A stretch of 64,000 nucleotides of DNA. Source: Hordeum vulgare subsp. vulgare (lineage: Eukaryota > Streptophyta > Magnoliopsida > Poales > Poaceae). A program made the position numbers and the translations under genes. Below, piece after piece: positions 1-12,600 of the stretch (positions are counted from its first letter, which is position 1; every line of letters starts with the position of its first letter). The DNA lies in contig NC_058521.1 of assembly GCF_904849725.1 (NCBI RefSeq), forward strand, positions 555,478,176-555,542,175. The letters are read 5' to 3'. The notes beneath the pieces are model-generated. The model was not told where the DNA came from. It saw nothing but the letters and a program-made list of their open reading frames with translations, and did no database searches.

Positions 1-100
1 GTTACAAAGTACAACTATGCTAGGTAGCATTTCACGTCAAAAATTCAGTCTTTATCACTTCCCTACTCGAGGACGAGCAAGACTTAAGCTTGGGGATGCT
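1..100 (+). mobile_element. 3' internal tail and polypurine tract of a Gypsy element
   Basis: The segment ends with CTACTCGAGGACGAGCA, then AAGCTTGGGGATGC, directly before an LTR that starts TGATACGTCTCC. The same tail precedes the 3' LTR at 31049 and, diverged, the one at 15996, so it is the pre-LTR polypurine region. The rest of this element lies left of the window. Confidence 0.75.
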
Positions 101-1613
101 TGATACGTCTCCAACGTATCTATATTTTTTTATGGTTTCATGCTATTATCTTGTCAAACTTTGGATGTTTTGTATGCCTTTTATATCTTTTTTGGGACTA
201 ACTTATTAACTCAGTGTCAAGTGCCAGTTCCTGTTTTTTCCGTGTTTTTGACCCTTTTCAGAGGAGGATTTTAAACGGAGTACAAACGGAACGAAACTTC
301 CAAAAAGATTTTTTCCGAAACAAAAGACGATCGGGGAACTTAAGAACCAAGGCAGGGGGCCACCAGGGACCCCACAAGCCCCCTTGACGCGGCCAGGGGG
401 CCGCGCCTCCCAGGCTTGTGGGCTCCCACGGCCTCCTCTGCCCTAGGTCTTTCGCCTATATATTCGCAAAAATTCCAGAAAAAATCAAGAGACCATCGAA
501 AGTACTTTTCCGTCACCGCAAGCTTCTGTCTCTGCAAGATCCCATCTGGGGCACGTTCTGGTGCCTTGACGGAGGGGGGGTTCATATACGGAGGGCTTCT
601 TCATCAACACCATGACCTCTCCGATGATGCATGAGTAGTTCACCATAGACCTACGGGTCCATAGCTAGTAGCTAGATGGCTTCTTCTCTCTCTTGGATCT
701 TCAATACAAAGTTCTCCATGATCTTCATGGAGATATATCCGACGTAATCTTCTTTTGTGGTGTGTTTGTCGAGATCCGATGAATTGTGGATTTATGATCA
801 GATTATCTATGAATCTTATTTGGGTTTCTTCTGATCTCTTATATGCAGGATTTCATATCCTTGTAATTCTCTTCGAGTTGTGGGTTTTGTTTGGCCAACT
901 TGATCTATGATTCTTGCAATGGGAGAAGTGCTTGGTTTTGCGTTCATACCGTGCGGTTACCTCACCCAGTGACAGAAGGGGTAGCGAGGCACGCATCTGT
1001 TGTTGCCATCAAGGGTAAAAAGATGGGGTTTTCATCATTGGTTTGAGTTTATCCCTCTATATCATGTCATCTTGCTTAAGGCGTTACTCTGTTCGTCATG
1101 AACTCAATACACTAGATGCATGCTGGATAGCGGTCGATGTGTGGAGTAATAGTAGTAGATGCAGAAAGTATCGGTCTACTTGTCTCGGACGTGATGCCTA
1201 TATGTATGATCATTGCCTTAGATATCGTCATGACTTTGCGCAGTTCTATCAATTGCTCGACAGTAATTTGTTCACCCACCGTAATATTTGCTATTTTGAG
1301 AGAAGCCTCTAGTGAACACTATGGCCCCCGGGTCTACTTCACACCATATTTTCAGCCTTACTCTTTTACTTCGTTGCACTTTCCACCTTCGGATCTCACT
1401 TTGCAATCAATCTTGAAGAGATTGACAATCCCTTTATAGCGTTGGGTGCAAGCTCTTTTGTGTTTGCGCAGGTACTCTGGACTTGACGACATTCTCCTAC
1501 TGGATTGATACCTTGGTTCTCAAACTAAGGGAAATACTTACTACTCCTGTGTTGCAGCACCCTTTCCTCTTCAAGGGAAAAACCAACGCAAGAAAGTCTC
1601 TGTGAACGTGTCA
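101..1613 (+). mobile_element. Gypsy LTR, about 1.5 kb
   Basis: It starts TGATACGTCTCCAACG after a polypurine tract and ends ...GTGTCA before a decayed tRNA-Asp-type primer site. It carries the U3 hairpin and TATA box listed next. Near its end it has the 'GATACCTTGGTTCTCAAACTAAGG' type of tail (seen from about 1508) common in Triticeae Gypsy LTRs. Sabrina-like is my guess for the family, not proven. The short ORFs inside it are not genes. Confidence 0.75.
371..422 (+). promoter_or_regulatory. LTR U3 hairpin followed by TATA box
   Basis: Outer stem CCCACAAGCC (371-380) pairs perfectly with 413-422. Inner stem CGCGGCC (388-394) pairs perfectly with GGCCGCG (399-405), leaving loop AGGG. A TATATAT box follows at 457-463, 35 bp downstream. 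The same layout recurs in the other Gypsy LTRs of this window. Confidence 0.7.
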
Positions 1614-1640
1614 ATTTCTGGCGTTGTTGTTTGAGAAGTA
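1614..1640 (+). other. Degenerate tRNA-Asp-type primer binding site
   Basis: TGGCGTTGTTGTTTGAGA at 1619-1636 aligns with the intact site TGGCGCCGTTGCCGGGGA at 9333. The LTR to its left therefore has a polypurine tract on one side and a primer site on the other. Confidence 0.5.
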
Positions 1641-1847
1641 GCACTCCTCCTCCTTCTTATTCTCCTTCTTCTTCTTCTTCTTCTTCTCCTTATTACTCTT
1701 CTTCTCCTTCTCCTCCTCCCCCTTCTCCTCCTCCTCCCCCTCCTCCTCCTCCTCCTCCTTCTTCTTCTTCTTCTTCTTCTTCTTCTTCTTCTTCTTCTCC
1801 TCATCCTCCTCCTCCTCCCCCTCATCCTCCTCCTCCTCCTCCTCCTC

Positions 1848-1878
<31 letters not shown>

Positions 1879-1887
1879 TTCCCCTTC

Positions 1888-1919
<32 letters not shown>

Positions 1920-1922
1920 CTT

Positions 1923-1953
<31 letters not shown>

Positions 1954-2010
1954 TCCTCCTTCTCCTTCTCCTCCTCCTCCTCCTTCTTCTTCTTCTTCTT
2001 CTTCTTCTTA
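1640..2010. repeat. Compound (TTC)n/(TCC)n microsatellite
   Basis: About 370 bp of pyrimidine trinucleotides with alternating TTC-rich and TCC-rich blocks. It opens a frame of Ser/Pro on one strand and Arg on the other, which is compositional and not a gene. Confidence 0.95.
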
Positions 2011-3143
2011 GCTAATTATCCTCCAAAATGACATAATTAGCTTATTTAGTTCATTTATGACATAATTAACTTAGTTAGGTCAAAAATAGCATAAGAACCT
2101 TGGTTACCTCATAAATGGCATATACTTAGCTTATGTTCCTCCAAAATGACATAAGAAGCTCAAAAATGGCACAAAATGAAAAAAAAGAATAGTAGAGGAA
2201 AGAGGAGAAAATGAAAGAATATAAGAATAAGAATGAGCTTCTTCTTTCTTTCTTCTTATTATTTTCCTTCTCTTTCTTCTTCTTCTTCTTCTTTTTCTTG
2301 CAGTCTTCTTCTTCTTCTTCTTCTCCTGCTAACTTTCTTATTCACATTTTGCAGATTGGGTTCACTTCATGGAAGGTGGCATTGATGAGCTGCTATTGTT
2401 TTCTTTTTGTTTCGATTTGTATGGATGAACTGTGCGATGTTTCAAACTATGTGTATATATGGATGAACTATGTGAAAATATTTGTTGTCTTGGTCAATAT
2501 TTTCACGATGATGTTGGATACATGTCGTATGTTATTTCTATGATGTCTGAATCTACATGTGATGTTTAAAATTACATATATCATAGAAGTATTCTGAAAA
2601 TGTAGGGAAATACCTGAAAACAAACAAAAAAGTGACAATACAAGCATTTTGCCATCTACCAGCAGACGGCAAAGGCCTTTGTCGTCTGCCAGCTGATGGC
2701 AAAGGTGCCACGTGGCACCCACCTGTGCAACCTGGGAGTGGCATGGCTAACCTATATGGTCACTTTGCCATCAGCTCGTGACTACGGCAGACGGCAAATA
2801 CCCCCCATGGCAGACGACAAAGACCCCTCATGGCAGACGACAAAGACCCCCTGGCTGACGGCAAAGTCCCCCCACCCTGGCAGACGGCAAAAACTCTGTT
2901 AGCTACCTAATGGAGTAGGCTCCTGTCGGTTGTCGTCTAGCTCCTTTGTCGTCTTGTTTTCATAGGAAACCGATGGCAAAGATCTTTGTCATCCGCTGCA
3001 AGCCGGCAGATGGCAAAGAAGGTCTTTACCGACACTAGCTATGGCAAAAAAATTGTCGTCCACCGACGGAGGGCAAAGGACTTTGCCATCCATGGAATGG
3101 TCCTTTACCGTCCGTGGAAAAGTCTTTGTACCTTTTTGGTGTC
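2011..3143 (+). mobile_element. CACTA transposon fragment with subterminal repeats
   Basis: 2641-3140 holds many direct and inverted copies of TTTGCCGTCTG/CAGACGGCAAA-type motifs, the known subterminal signature of cereal CACTA elements. 2030-2200 has AT-rich repeats around ATGACATAATTAGC. A second TTC-rich stretch lies near 2270-2320. The right end CTTTTTGGTG near 3143 may be a decayed CACTA terminus. I could not find the left terminus or a transposase. Confidence 0.6.
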
Positions 3144-4937
3144 TCGATGCCAAAGGGGGAGAGAGTGCTTAGGCTGGATTTGCTGATTCACGAGCATCTT
3201 ATCGTTTATTTGCTATCTTCTCTTGTGAACTCATTTCATTTGATTGCTATGGTTTATGTTTCCAAGACCTATGTGAACTAAAGTATGGTGTAAGACATAT
3301 GCTATCTTCCTATTTTTTTTATGTCTACTTTAGTTATTATATGACTTCATATTTCCTATACTTGCATCCATGCTTAACTCTCTTCCTGTTTATGCAAGTA
3401 TATGGCCGTGTCTATAAAATATAGGGGGAATTTTGATCCTAGTGTGTGCTTTTTGCATTCCAAAAGCATATTCAAATAGAGCACACATCTAGGGGGAGCT
3501 TGTCTCTATTTTGTAGATATTGGGAGTGCCTTAGTCTCTCTATTGTTATTCATATTATGGCAAATCCCGTATTGTCATCAACCCACCAAAAAGGGGGAAT
3601 TGTAAGAGCACAAGTAATCTTAAGTAGTTTTGGTGGTTGATGACGATACCCCTTGCGGACTAATCGTGTGCGATAAACTTTGAGAGAATTATCAGGTGGC
3701 ACGAGATGATTATTTTCCCCTCAGTGAGTGAAAGAGAAGACGGTGCTTAGCTATTGATTTAGGGTTGGTGGACTCAAGTCATAGGTAATCCCGTACTATC
3801 AAGAGGCGATCCCCATTTGGAAAGGTTGGGTGGAACAAACTCTCACACTCTTGCACTCCATCCTTTTCCCGCAACAATGGAGCTCTCCTGAAAGTACCCA
3901 GAAAATTGCCTAAGCGGAAGTACCGCTCTGGGGAGCGGTAGTACCGCTCCAGGAGTACTGACGCCCACCAGAGCCAGCCCCTCTTCCACTTATATTTTTC
4001 TTCTGGTATCTAGGGGCATTTCCCTTCGACGAAGCTAAGCGGAAGTGCCGCTCACAGCAGGACGGTAGTACCGCTCTAGCGGAACTACCGTCCCCTCGTT
4101 GTGTGTTGTTGCGTGTGCTGGCTTGTACTTTCGTGCAAGCGGAAGTACCGCCCACCTGCACGGTACTACCACTTGGCTGAGTTTGTGGGGTGTATAACGG
4201 CCAGATTCCCCCCCCCCACTATAAATAGGGGTCTTCTTCCCCAAGGATACTTCACCTTTTTCCTCTATATGCTCCATTGTTTCCCTTAAGCTCAAACTTG
4301 CCCGAACTCTCTCCCTAGCCATCGATTCTTGTTGATTCTCTAGGGTTTGGAGGAGAGGGCCCTTAACCACACTTCCACCAAGAGAAATGTCGTTCCCCCC
4401 ATTAATCCCTCGCGCATTTTGTTACTCTTGGGTGTTTGAGCACCCTAGACGGAAGAGGTCACCTCAAAGCCATATTCCATTGTAGTGAAGCTTCGTGGTT
4501 TTGTTGGGAGCCTCCAATTCAGTTGTGGAGATTTCCCCAACCTTGTTTGTAAAGGTTCGGTCGCCGCCTTCAAGGGCACCACTAGTGGAATCACGGCACC
4601 TATCATTGTGTGAGGGCGTGAGGAGAATACGGTGGCCTTAGTGGCTTCTTGGGGAGCATTGTGCCTCCACACCGCTCCAATAGAGACGTACTTCCCCTCG
4701 AAGGGAAAGAACTTCGGAAACACATCCTCGTCTTCATCGGTTCCACTTGTGGTTATTTCTTACCTTTACTTGTATTAGTTTCTTGCTTGTTATTGTTGTT
4801 GTTAGCATCATATAGGTTTCTTATTTAGTTGGATATCTAGAAAACCTATTTGATGCTTAACTTAATTTGTTAAAGAAAAGCTTAAAATTGTTAGTTGCCT
4901 ATTCAGCCCCCTCTAGTCAACCATATCGATCCTTTCA
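3144..4937 (+). mobile_element. Copia element, 3' end on + strand
   Basis: The internal tail carries the GCCAAAGGGGGAGA motif that follows pol in many plant Copia elements, then a polypurine tract AAAAAGGGGGAAT (3588-3600) and a full LTR. The body and 5' LTR are outside the window or lost to the CACTA fragment. The base after the LTR begins - strand Copia sequence, so this element probably inserted into the other Copia element. Confidence 0.65.
3601..4937 (+). mobile_element. Copia 3' LTR, 1337 bp
   Basis: TGTAAGAGC...CTTTCA, with TG...CA ends. It matches the - strand Copia LTR at 17466-18358 and 32676-33167. A run of near-palindromes of the form GCGGTAGTACCGC lies at 3913-4170. ORFs here are not genes. 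Confidence 0.8.
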
Positions 4938-7736
4938 GTGGTCTTACAGGGTCGCTCCGAAAATTTAACCACATAGAAACCATTCTCCACATGCCCCACA
5001 AAGGCTACTTTAAGAGTCTTGATCCACAAAAGGGCCACAGAGTCAATACCAAAGAAAGTACTAAAACCGATGAGTGCACGTTGATGAACGGTAAGTAAAT
5101 TTTATGCAAGGGTCTCAACAAGCATAACATTTTGAATGGTAAGTTCCGGAGAGATTACCACCTTGCCAAGACACAATACCTTTGAAATTGCATCATCACC
5201 AAAGGAGACTTGGGTGGCCACGGATGGGTCGGGATGAACATCCAACACCAAGTCCTTTCTTCTGATCATATGATTTGTCGCTCTGCTATCAAGCAACCAT
5301 GACACTCCACCGGAAGCAAACTCATACATAAGATCAATGCTTGTATTTAGGTACCCATTCTTTAATGGGTCCTTTCAAGTTAGTGACAAGGATCTTAGGA
5401 ACCCCAATAGACCATTAAATGTACTCATAAGGAGAACCAACAAATTTAGCAGAGATATTCCCATCAGTAGCACGACATAAAACATAAGAGGGGTTAAAGT
5501 TGTCGGCATTGCTGGGAAGGAGGGTTTTGCCTTTCTTGGCATTACCACCCTTAGCTTGGTCCTTCTTCTTCTCATGAGTCACCTCCCCGACTTTAACAAA
5601 GGTTTCCATAAGCAGGGGAGGTTGCTTGGTCTTGATCTTCTTGTTCTTCTTGAACTTGGGTGTAAACCAAACTCCTTCCTTTGCAACCACTTCCTTTTGA
5701 TTGCTCAAAGGTCATTAAGATTATTTTCACCTTGGATGCATGTCATGAGGCCTTTCTCAAGCTGCTCCTTTAATTCGGCATTCTCTTTCGCAAGATGTTC
5801 ATGCTCACAACATGGGTTAGTAGCATGGGCATTATTAATTAAAACAAAAGGAGAACATGTGGTTATTTCCTTAGTGAGTTTTACTTGGAGTTGATCATGA
5901 GACTATTTTAAAGAAGAATTAACACTCTTCAAATCCTTGTGAGCCTTGTCAAGTGTGGCAAGCTCTTCCTTGAGTCTATCAAGGTCAACCCCAAGTACAA
6001 CTCTCATCGGCATAGTCACTACTATGTCCTTGTAATGTAGAGATAGTTTCTTCATGAGTTTCAGTGAGGTCACTAGCCTCTCCTAGTTGTTCCAAGAGAG
6101 CAACAAAATGCTTCTTGGTTTTACCCTTGACCTTTCTCATGAATCTATCATAGGAGTTTTCCTCATCATTTACCTCCTCTTTTTCATCTCCACTATCCAT
6201 AGGAGAAGGGGTAGTGGAAATGGTAGTTTTGATGTTGGTAGTTTCGATGTTGGAGGTTACCTTGTTGGATGCTTTGGCCATAAGGCACTTGGCAATGCAG
6301 TTTTTGTTGGGGGCATTGAAGAGGGACACCTTGCTTGGAGAAGAGGATGCAATGGTCACCGTGGCCATCCCCGTCATTTCACCACTTGCATCATTGTCAT
6401 AATCCTCATCAGAGAGGTACTCTTCTTGAGCCACCAACACCTTTTGGGGCATCTTCTTGGATAAGTTGTTCTTACTGGGGAAGGGCTTGGCCTTGTCTTT
6501 GCAAATAAGCTTGCCACCATTATCTTCCCTCTTCTCATAGGGACAATCTACCACAAAGTGACTCACATTGCCACAACTGTAGCAAGTCTTCACGCGTTGC
6601 TTTCCCTTGAACCCACTTGAGTTGTTCTTGAAGAAGCTGGGCCTTGAGTTCCTCTTGCTTCCCCAAAATTGCCTGGATGCAAGAGCCATGTGCTCGTGAT
6701 AAGCATATTTGGTGTATTCTGGCAAGTTTCATCTTCTTCTTCTTCATCTTCCTCCAAAACAACCTTGGCCTTCAAAGAAAGGTTGGTGGAGTCTTTTCTT
6801 GACCGTTGGACATGATCTAGAGCATTGTCAGCGGTCATGTTCAATATGTTCATGGCAATGAACTCGTCCAACACATCGCTTGAGGACAAGGAGTGAAAGT
6901 TCGCCCTTTGACGAATGTCGGAGGACATGGACTTGTTGAAAGGCATGATAGCCTTGAGAAACTTACGCTTGATCCAATTTTCATCCACATCCTTGCTTCC
7001 ATGATCATGAAGAGCAACGTAAAGCATTGTCACTCTTCGGTAGAGCTCACGAGGGTCCTCATCCTCAATCATAGAAAATTCACCGGCCTCATCAAGGACC
7101 ACTTCATAGTTAGACTGTTGAATACTTGAGATTTCCGTGTAGATGGAAATGATGTGCTCCCAATAATCTTTGGCACGAGTGAAGGGATGCAAGTGAGCAA
7201 AATCTTCAATGGGAACTGTTGCTTGAAGGATGAACAAGACGGGGTGATTGAGCTGATTGTCGACCTCTTCTCTTGGCATGAGGTTGCTTGGATCATGTGG
7301 GTAGTACCCCTGATCTATGATTCTCCAAAGTTGTGTTGAGCTATGATTCAAATGAGCCTTGATACGCAAAACCCAATTAGCAAAATCATTCTTAACAAAT
7401 TTAGGAGGAGGACCAAGGTTAATAATATGCGGTGGGTGAACTGGTCCTCCATAGACCACGAGAGGAGGAACCGAGGCAAAGGTTTTTGCCCACTCGTTCC
7501 TTGAGGCAATTTATTTCTATCACTACTAGCATTCTCCTTTTCGGAGTTGGTCCTCGAATCCGAAGTTGTGGGATTAACCACATGCAACAGATCGGTAGAA
7601 AGTTTCAAGCCATCAAGGAAATCTTTGAATTGATAGCCACTAAGGATCTAAACATGGACATAGCCTCATTTAGATCCTATCGGGTGACCAAGTTCACAAC
7701 CCTGCAGTCCGGTAACTCCACAGCCCATTCCCTATC
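4938..7736 (-). pseudogene. Copia gag-protease remnant
   Basis: The - strand frame from about 7459 to 6730 encodes a gag protein with a UBN2-like capsid region (PPKFVKNDFANWVLRIKAHL). After a frameshift near 6728, the next frame (to 5985) has a CCHC zinc knuckle CYSCGNVSHFVVDC. Lower down, 5415-5708 continues the gag tail. 5329-5102 is the start of the retropepsin, whose expected DSGATNHM reads DSRATNHM. The frame stops being alignable at 4938, just after the protease-to-integrase linker. The frameshifts and the altered active-site loop mean it is not functional. Confidence 0.75.
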
Positions 7737-7741
7737 GTCAG

Positions 7742-9322
7742 TGATACGTCTCCGTTCTATCTACTTTTCCGAACTCTTTTGCCCTTGTTTTGGACTCTAA
7801 TTTGCATGATTTGAGTGGAACTAACCCGGACTGACGTTGTTTTCAACAGAATTGCCATGGTGTTGTTTTTGTGCTAAAATGAAAGTTCTCGGAACGTCCT
7901 GAAAATTTACGGAGATATTTCCTGGAATAAAAGAAAAATACCTGTGCAAAGATCCACGTGAGGGGGTGTGCCACTGGGCCACAAGCCCACACGGCGCGGC
8001 CACCCCCCTAGGTCGCGCCATGCAGGCTTGTGGGGCCCACGTGGCACCACCGCCCCCAATCTCAGTCCTATATCTTCTATTTCGCCTGGAAAAAAATCAA
8101 GGAGAAGGTTTCATCGCGTTTTGCGATACGGAGGCACCGCCACATCCTGTTCTTCATCTGGATGGCAGATCTGGAGTCCGTTTTGGGCTCCGGAGAGGGG
8201 AAATCATCGCCATCGTCATCATCAACCTTTCTCCATCGACAATTCCATGATGCTCTTCATCGTTCGTGAGTAATCTCATCGTAGGCTTGCTAGACGGTGA
8301 TGAGTTGGATGAGATCTATCATGTAATCGAGTTAGTTCTTAACGGGGATTGATCCCTAGTATCCATTATGTTCTAGATTGATGTTGTTGCTACTTGGCTA
8401 TGCTTAATGCTTGTCACTAGGGCCCGAGTGCCATGATTTCAGATCTGAACCTATTATATTATCGCCAATATATGTGTGTGTTAGATCCTATCTTGCAAGT
8501 TGTGGTCACCTACTATCTGTTATGACCCGGCAACCCCGGAGTGACAATAGCCGGAACCACTCCCGAAGATGACCATAGTATGAGGAGTTCATGTATTCAC
8601 CACGTGTTAATACGTTGGTCCAGTTCTTTATTAAAAGGAGAACCTTAATATCCCGTAGTTTCCATTAGGACCCCGCTGCCACGGGAGGGATGGACAATAG
8701 ATGTCATGCAAGTTCTTTTCCCTAAGCACGTATGACTACATACGGAATACATGCCTACATTAGATTAATGAACGGGAGCTAGCCACATATCTCTCCATGT
8801 TATAGTTGTTACATGATGAATCACATCCGTCATACTCATCCATCACCGATCCACTGCCTACGAGTATTTTACTACTGGTCCTCGCTATGTTACTTTGCCT
8901 AGGCTTGTCCCTTGCTACAAGAGGGATTGGGCCACTTTGCTGCTGTCACTACTGTTGTTACTTGCTGCTGCTGTCGCTACTGCTGTTACTTGTTACTTTG
9001 CTGCTGCTATTACTACTGTTCCTTGCTACTCCATTGTTACTTGTTGCAAGACTTTGTTGGCACTAATCTCCCGTCAACGTGCCTTTTTCTGGCGCCATTG
9101 TTGGGAATTGCCAAAGGTTTTTCTAGTGTCGTTGCTATCGTACTACCTTGCTACTGATACTTTGCTTGCACACACTAATCTTTCAGGTGTGGTTGAATTG
9201 ACAACTCAGCTGCTAATACTTGAGAATATCCTTTAGCTTCCCCTTGTGAGCGAATCAATAAATTTGGGTTGAATACTCTACCCTCGAAAACTGCTGCGAT
9301 CCCATACGCTTGTGGGACATCA
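7742..9322 (+). mobile_element. 5' LTR of the 9.66-kb Gypsy element
   Basis: 1581 bp, TGATACGTCTCCG...GGGACATCA. It carries about 170 bp (roughly 9106-9280) that the 3' LTR lacks. A leucine/cysteine-coding stretch of CTGCTG/TACTAC-like trinucleotides near 8930-9030 accounts for the short ORFs. Confidence 0.85.
7976..8038 (+). promoter_or_regulatory. LTR U3 hairpin followed by TATA box
   Basis: CCACAAGCC (7979-7987) pairs with GGCTTGTGG (8025-8033). GGG/CCC can extend it past a 2-nt bulge. Inner stem GGCGCGGCC (7993-8001) pairs with GGTCGCGCC (8011-8019) with one G-U. A TATAT box lies at 8069-8073. Confidence 0.7.
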
Positions 9323-9332
9323 AGGCTTTTTC

Positions 9333-9350
9333 TGGCGCCGTTGCCGGGGA
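9333..9350 (+). other. Primer binding site, tRNA-Asp type
   Basis: TGGCGCCGTTGCCGGGGA, complementary to the 3' end of plant tRNA-Asp, ten bases after the 5' LTR. This is the usual priming site of many plant Gypsy elements. Confidence 0.85.
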
Positions 9351-9400
9351 AGCACAGCTATATTCTCTGAGTCACTTGGGATTGACGTCTGCTGATCACT

Positions 9401-12175
9401 ATGAGGAATCCGAAAGCTCCAAGAACTAAAATCTTGCCTTCCACTACGAAAAGAGGTAAGGAACTGCCATCTAGCTCTGCACTTGATTCACCTTCAGTTT
9501 TGAGTAAGTTTGCGACATCACCTCCTGCTAGAAATCTTGATATGTCGCATGTGCTTGATGATGCTACTTCTGCTGTCCATGATGCTTATGATGCTATGAT
9601 AGATACTATGCCTCATGATGCTATGCTAGATACTATGCTTGATGATGCCATGCTTGATACTATGCCTGCTATGCCTGATACTGCTTTGCCACATGGTGCA
9701 TTCCTTGATGCACATATTGCTAGAGCTGCTGCTAGATGTGATGATACTTCTGAAATTGCTGATACTATTGAAGTAGAACCTGCTACTATGCCTGAATTGC
9801 CTGTTATGCCTGATACGCACTATGTTATGGAGGGAGAGATAGTTGAGGACTTTCTTGCGTGTAAGGATAGCTATGATGTTGAGAAACTTATGCTCAAGTG
9901 GAAAGAAAAATCTCTGAACGCTAGGATGAAATACGACCCGAAGTTTGCTACTTCGCCTATCTTTGTGACCGATAAGGATTATGAATTCTCTGTCGGCCCT
10001 GAGTTAATCACTCTAGTCGAATCTGATCCTTTTCACGGTTATGAGTCTGAAACGGTTGTAGCCCATCTTACCAAACTGCACGATATAGCCACCCTATTCA
10101 CTAGTGAGGAAAAGATCTGCCACTACTATATGCTCAAGTTGTTTCCTTTCTCGCTAAAGGATGATGTTAAGACCTGGTTTACTTCTCTTGCTCCTAGTTG
10201 TGTGCCTAGTCCCCGGGATATGGTCTACTACTTCTCTGAAAAATATTTCCATGCCCATAAGAAGCAAGCTGCCTTGTAGGAAATATACAACTTTGCTCAA
10301 GCTGAGGAAGAGGGTCTCCCACAAGTTTGGGGAGGCTTATCCAGCTACTGAATGCTTTGCCTGATCACCCTCTTGAGAAGAATGAAATACTTGATATCTT
10401 CTATAATGGACTTACCGATGCTTCCAAAGACCATCTAGATAGTTGTGCCAGTAGTGTTTTTAGGGAACGAACTGTAGAACAAGCTTAGATTCTACTGAAT
10501 AACATCTTGTGCAATGAGAATGCTTGGACTATTCCCGAACCACCTCCTAAGCCAACTCCGACGAAAAGAGGTATTCTATTCCTCAGTCCTGAAGATATGC
10601 AAGAAGCCGAGAAATCTATGCGAGAGAAAGGCATTAAATCTGAAGATGTCAAAAATATACCACCTATCGAAGAGATCCATGGTCTCGATAACCCGATACA
10701 GGTAGTAGAAGTAAATTCTCTGCGTAGGTTTGATGAGAGTGATATTCCTTTTGATAAACCTGCTAGCTTATGCATGGATGAATTTGATAACTTTGTTGCC
10801 AAACAACAAACTTTCAATGATTATGTTAGCAGACAATTGGAAAAGAATGCTCGTATGCTTAGTCATTTAAGTCCTTGTGTGGACAGAAATGTCAATGATC
10901 TTAAACTTCTGAGTAAACATGCCTCTATGGTTACTACTCAGGTAACAAGTACATAAAGCTTAGAATGACTTTCTCAACGAGTTGAATGACAATTCCGTCA
11001 GAGTCGTCACTAGAGGCGGTACAATGACCCAGGAACCTCTGTATCCTGAGGGTCATCCGAAGAGAATTGAACAAGAGTCTCAAGGAGTTAGCACTGATGC
11101 ACCTAGTCATCCTAGAAAGAAGAAGAAAGATGATAGGAACCTACATGATGGCAACATTGCTGCTACCCCTGAGAGTCCAAACGATGCCTCTGTCTGTGAT
11201 GCTGAAACACAATCTGGTGATGAACATGAGCCTAATGATAATAGCAATAGTGATGTTCATGAAGATGCTCAACCTACCAATGAAAAGGATGTGGAGATTG
11301 AACCTACTGTTGATCTTGATAACCCACATCCTAGGAATAGAAGATATGATAAGAATGACTTCGCTGCTAGGAAGCATGGTAAAGAAAGGGAACCATGGGT
11401 TCAGAAACCTATGCCCTTTCCTCCCAAACCATCCAAGGAAAAGGATGATAAGGATTTTGAGCGCTTCGTTGAGATGATCAAACCTGTCTTTCTGCAAATG
11501 CGTTTGACGGATATGCTCAAGATGTCTCCGTATGCTAAGTACATGAAAGATATTGTGACTAATAAGAGGAGGATACCTGATCTTGAGATCTCCGCCATGC
11601 GTGCTAATTACACTTTCAAGGGTGGAACTCCTAAGAAACTAGGTGATCCCGGTGTGCTCACTATACCTTGCTCCATTAAAGGCAACTACGTTAGAACTGC
11701 GTTATGCGACCTTGGAGCCGGTGTTAGGGTTATGCCTCTCTCTCTTTATCGAAGACTTGAACTGGATAAGTTGACACCCAGTGAAATCTCTCTGCAAATG
11801 GCCAACAAATCAACTGCTTTCCCTATCGGCATTTGTGAGGATGTGCCTGTTGTGGTTGTTAACACCACTATCTTAACAGACTTTGTTATCTTGGATATTC
11901 CCGAGGACGATGTCATGGCTGTCATCCTCGGAAGACCCTTTTTAAACACTGCTGGGGCTGTTATAGATTGCAACAAAGGCAATGTCACTTTCCATGTCAA
12001 CGGTAATGAGCATATGGTGCACTTTCCGAAGAAACAATATCGAGTACATTGCATCAATGCTATCGAAAAAACTTCATCGATTCTTATTGGGAGCTTTGAA
12101 TGCCCTATTCCTCGTGTCAAGATGAAGTATGACTTGCTTGTTCGGGAGATACACATCCCCATTGAGGTGACCTAG
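9401..12175 (+). pseudogene. Gypsy gag and aspartic-protease-like frames, broken
   Basis: An ATG at 9401 opens a gag frame to 10279. Its N-terminal third is rich in Asp/Met/Ala repeats (DAM...DTMP) and the capsid-like part follows (VKTWFTSLAPSCVPS). A TAG at 10277 and shifts to about 10500 break it. A second frame at 10507-10956 continues gag, and a third at 10982-12175 has an acidic linker, then a retropepsin-like domain: CDLGAGVRVMPLSLYRRL near residues 242-259 and ILGRPFLNTAGAVID near 315-329. Reverse transcriptase does not follow. The DLGA loop is usual in plant Gypsy protease-like domains. Confidence 0.75.
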
Positions 12176-12316
12176 TGACTATTCGAAAATTCTCTATTCT
12201 CTTTTGTGATTCGAGAAAGTTTTGTCGAGGGGGTTTGATCAACCCCATTGACGGATTTCTTTCGATAACCATGAGATGGATGAATCGAGGAGTCACAAAC
12301 CTCTGTTCCAAGCTTT

Positions 12317-12600
12317 CACTTTAAGTTGCTTAGAAGAAAAATGATAGGTTTAGTTTCGTTTTCCCTGTTTTCTGTCTTAGCGTCCGGTAGAAAAATACCC
12401 CAAAAATCAAAGTTCTCCGAACGCTGTGAAAATCTAGTACGATTTTTTCTGAAATATTTGAAAAATACTGGGACAAAGAGTCTGTCTGGGGGCCACACCA
12501 GTGGGCCACAAGCCCTAGGGGCGCGGGCACCCCCCTGGCCGCGCCACCCAGGCTTGTGGGGCCCATAGGCACCCCCTCCACTCATTCTTGCTCCCATCCA
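12317..12600 (+). promoter_or_regulatory. LTR-like U3 segment inside the Gypsy element
   Basis: From AAAGTTCTCCGAACG through GAAAAATACTGG and the ACAAGCC...GGCTTGTGGGGCCC hairpin, this aligns collinearly with LTR positions 7885-8040, clearly diverged. It precedes the second ORF by about 380 bp and has no obvious TATA box. It may be a promoter or leader brought in with that ORF from a related element. Confidence 0.6.
12506..12559 (+). promoter_or_regulatory. Hairpin of the LTR type, internal copy
   Basis: CCACAAGCC (12506-12514) pairs with GGCTTGTGG (12551-12559). Inner GGCGCGG (12520-12526) pairs with CCGCGCC (12539-12545). The layout is that of the LTR hairpins, but it lies in the middle of an element. 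Confidence 0.65.

Noticed and set aside
1571..2011. Long Ser/Pro and Arg frames
   Set aside because: They are translations of the TTC/TCC microsatellite.
9333..9350. tRNA gene at the primer site
   Set aside because: Only the 18 bases complementary to a tRNA 3' end are present; no cloverleaf surrounds them.
11700..11760. Loss of the catalytic DTG/DSG in the Gypsy protease (reads DLGA)
   Set aside because: DLGA is common in protease-like domains of plant Athila/Tat-type Gypsy elements, so it is not a private defect.
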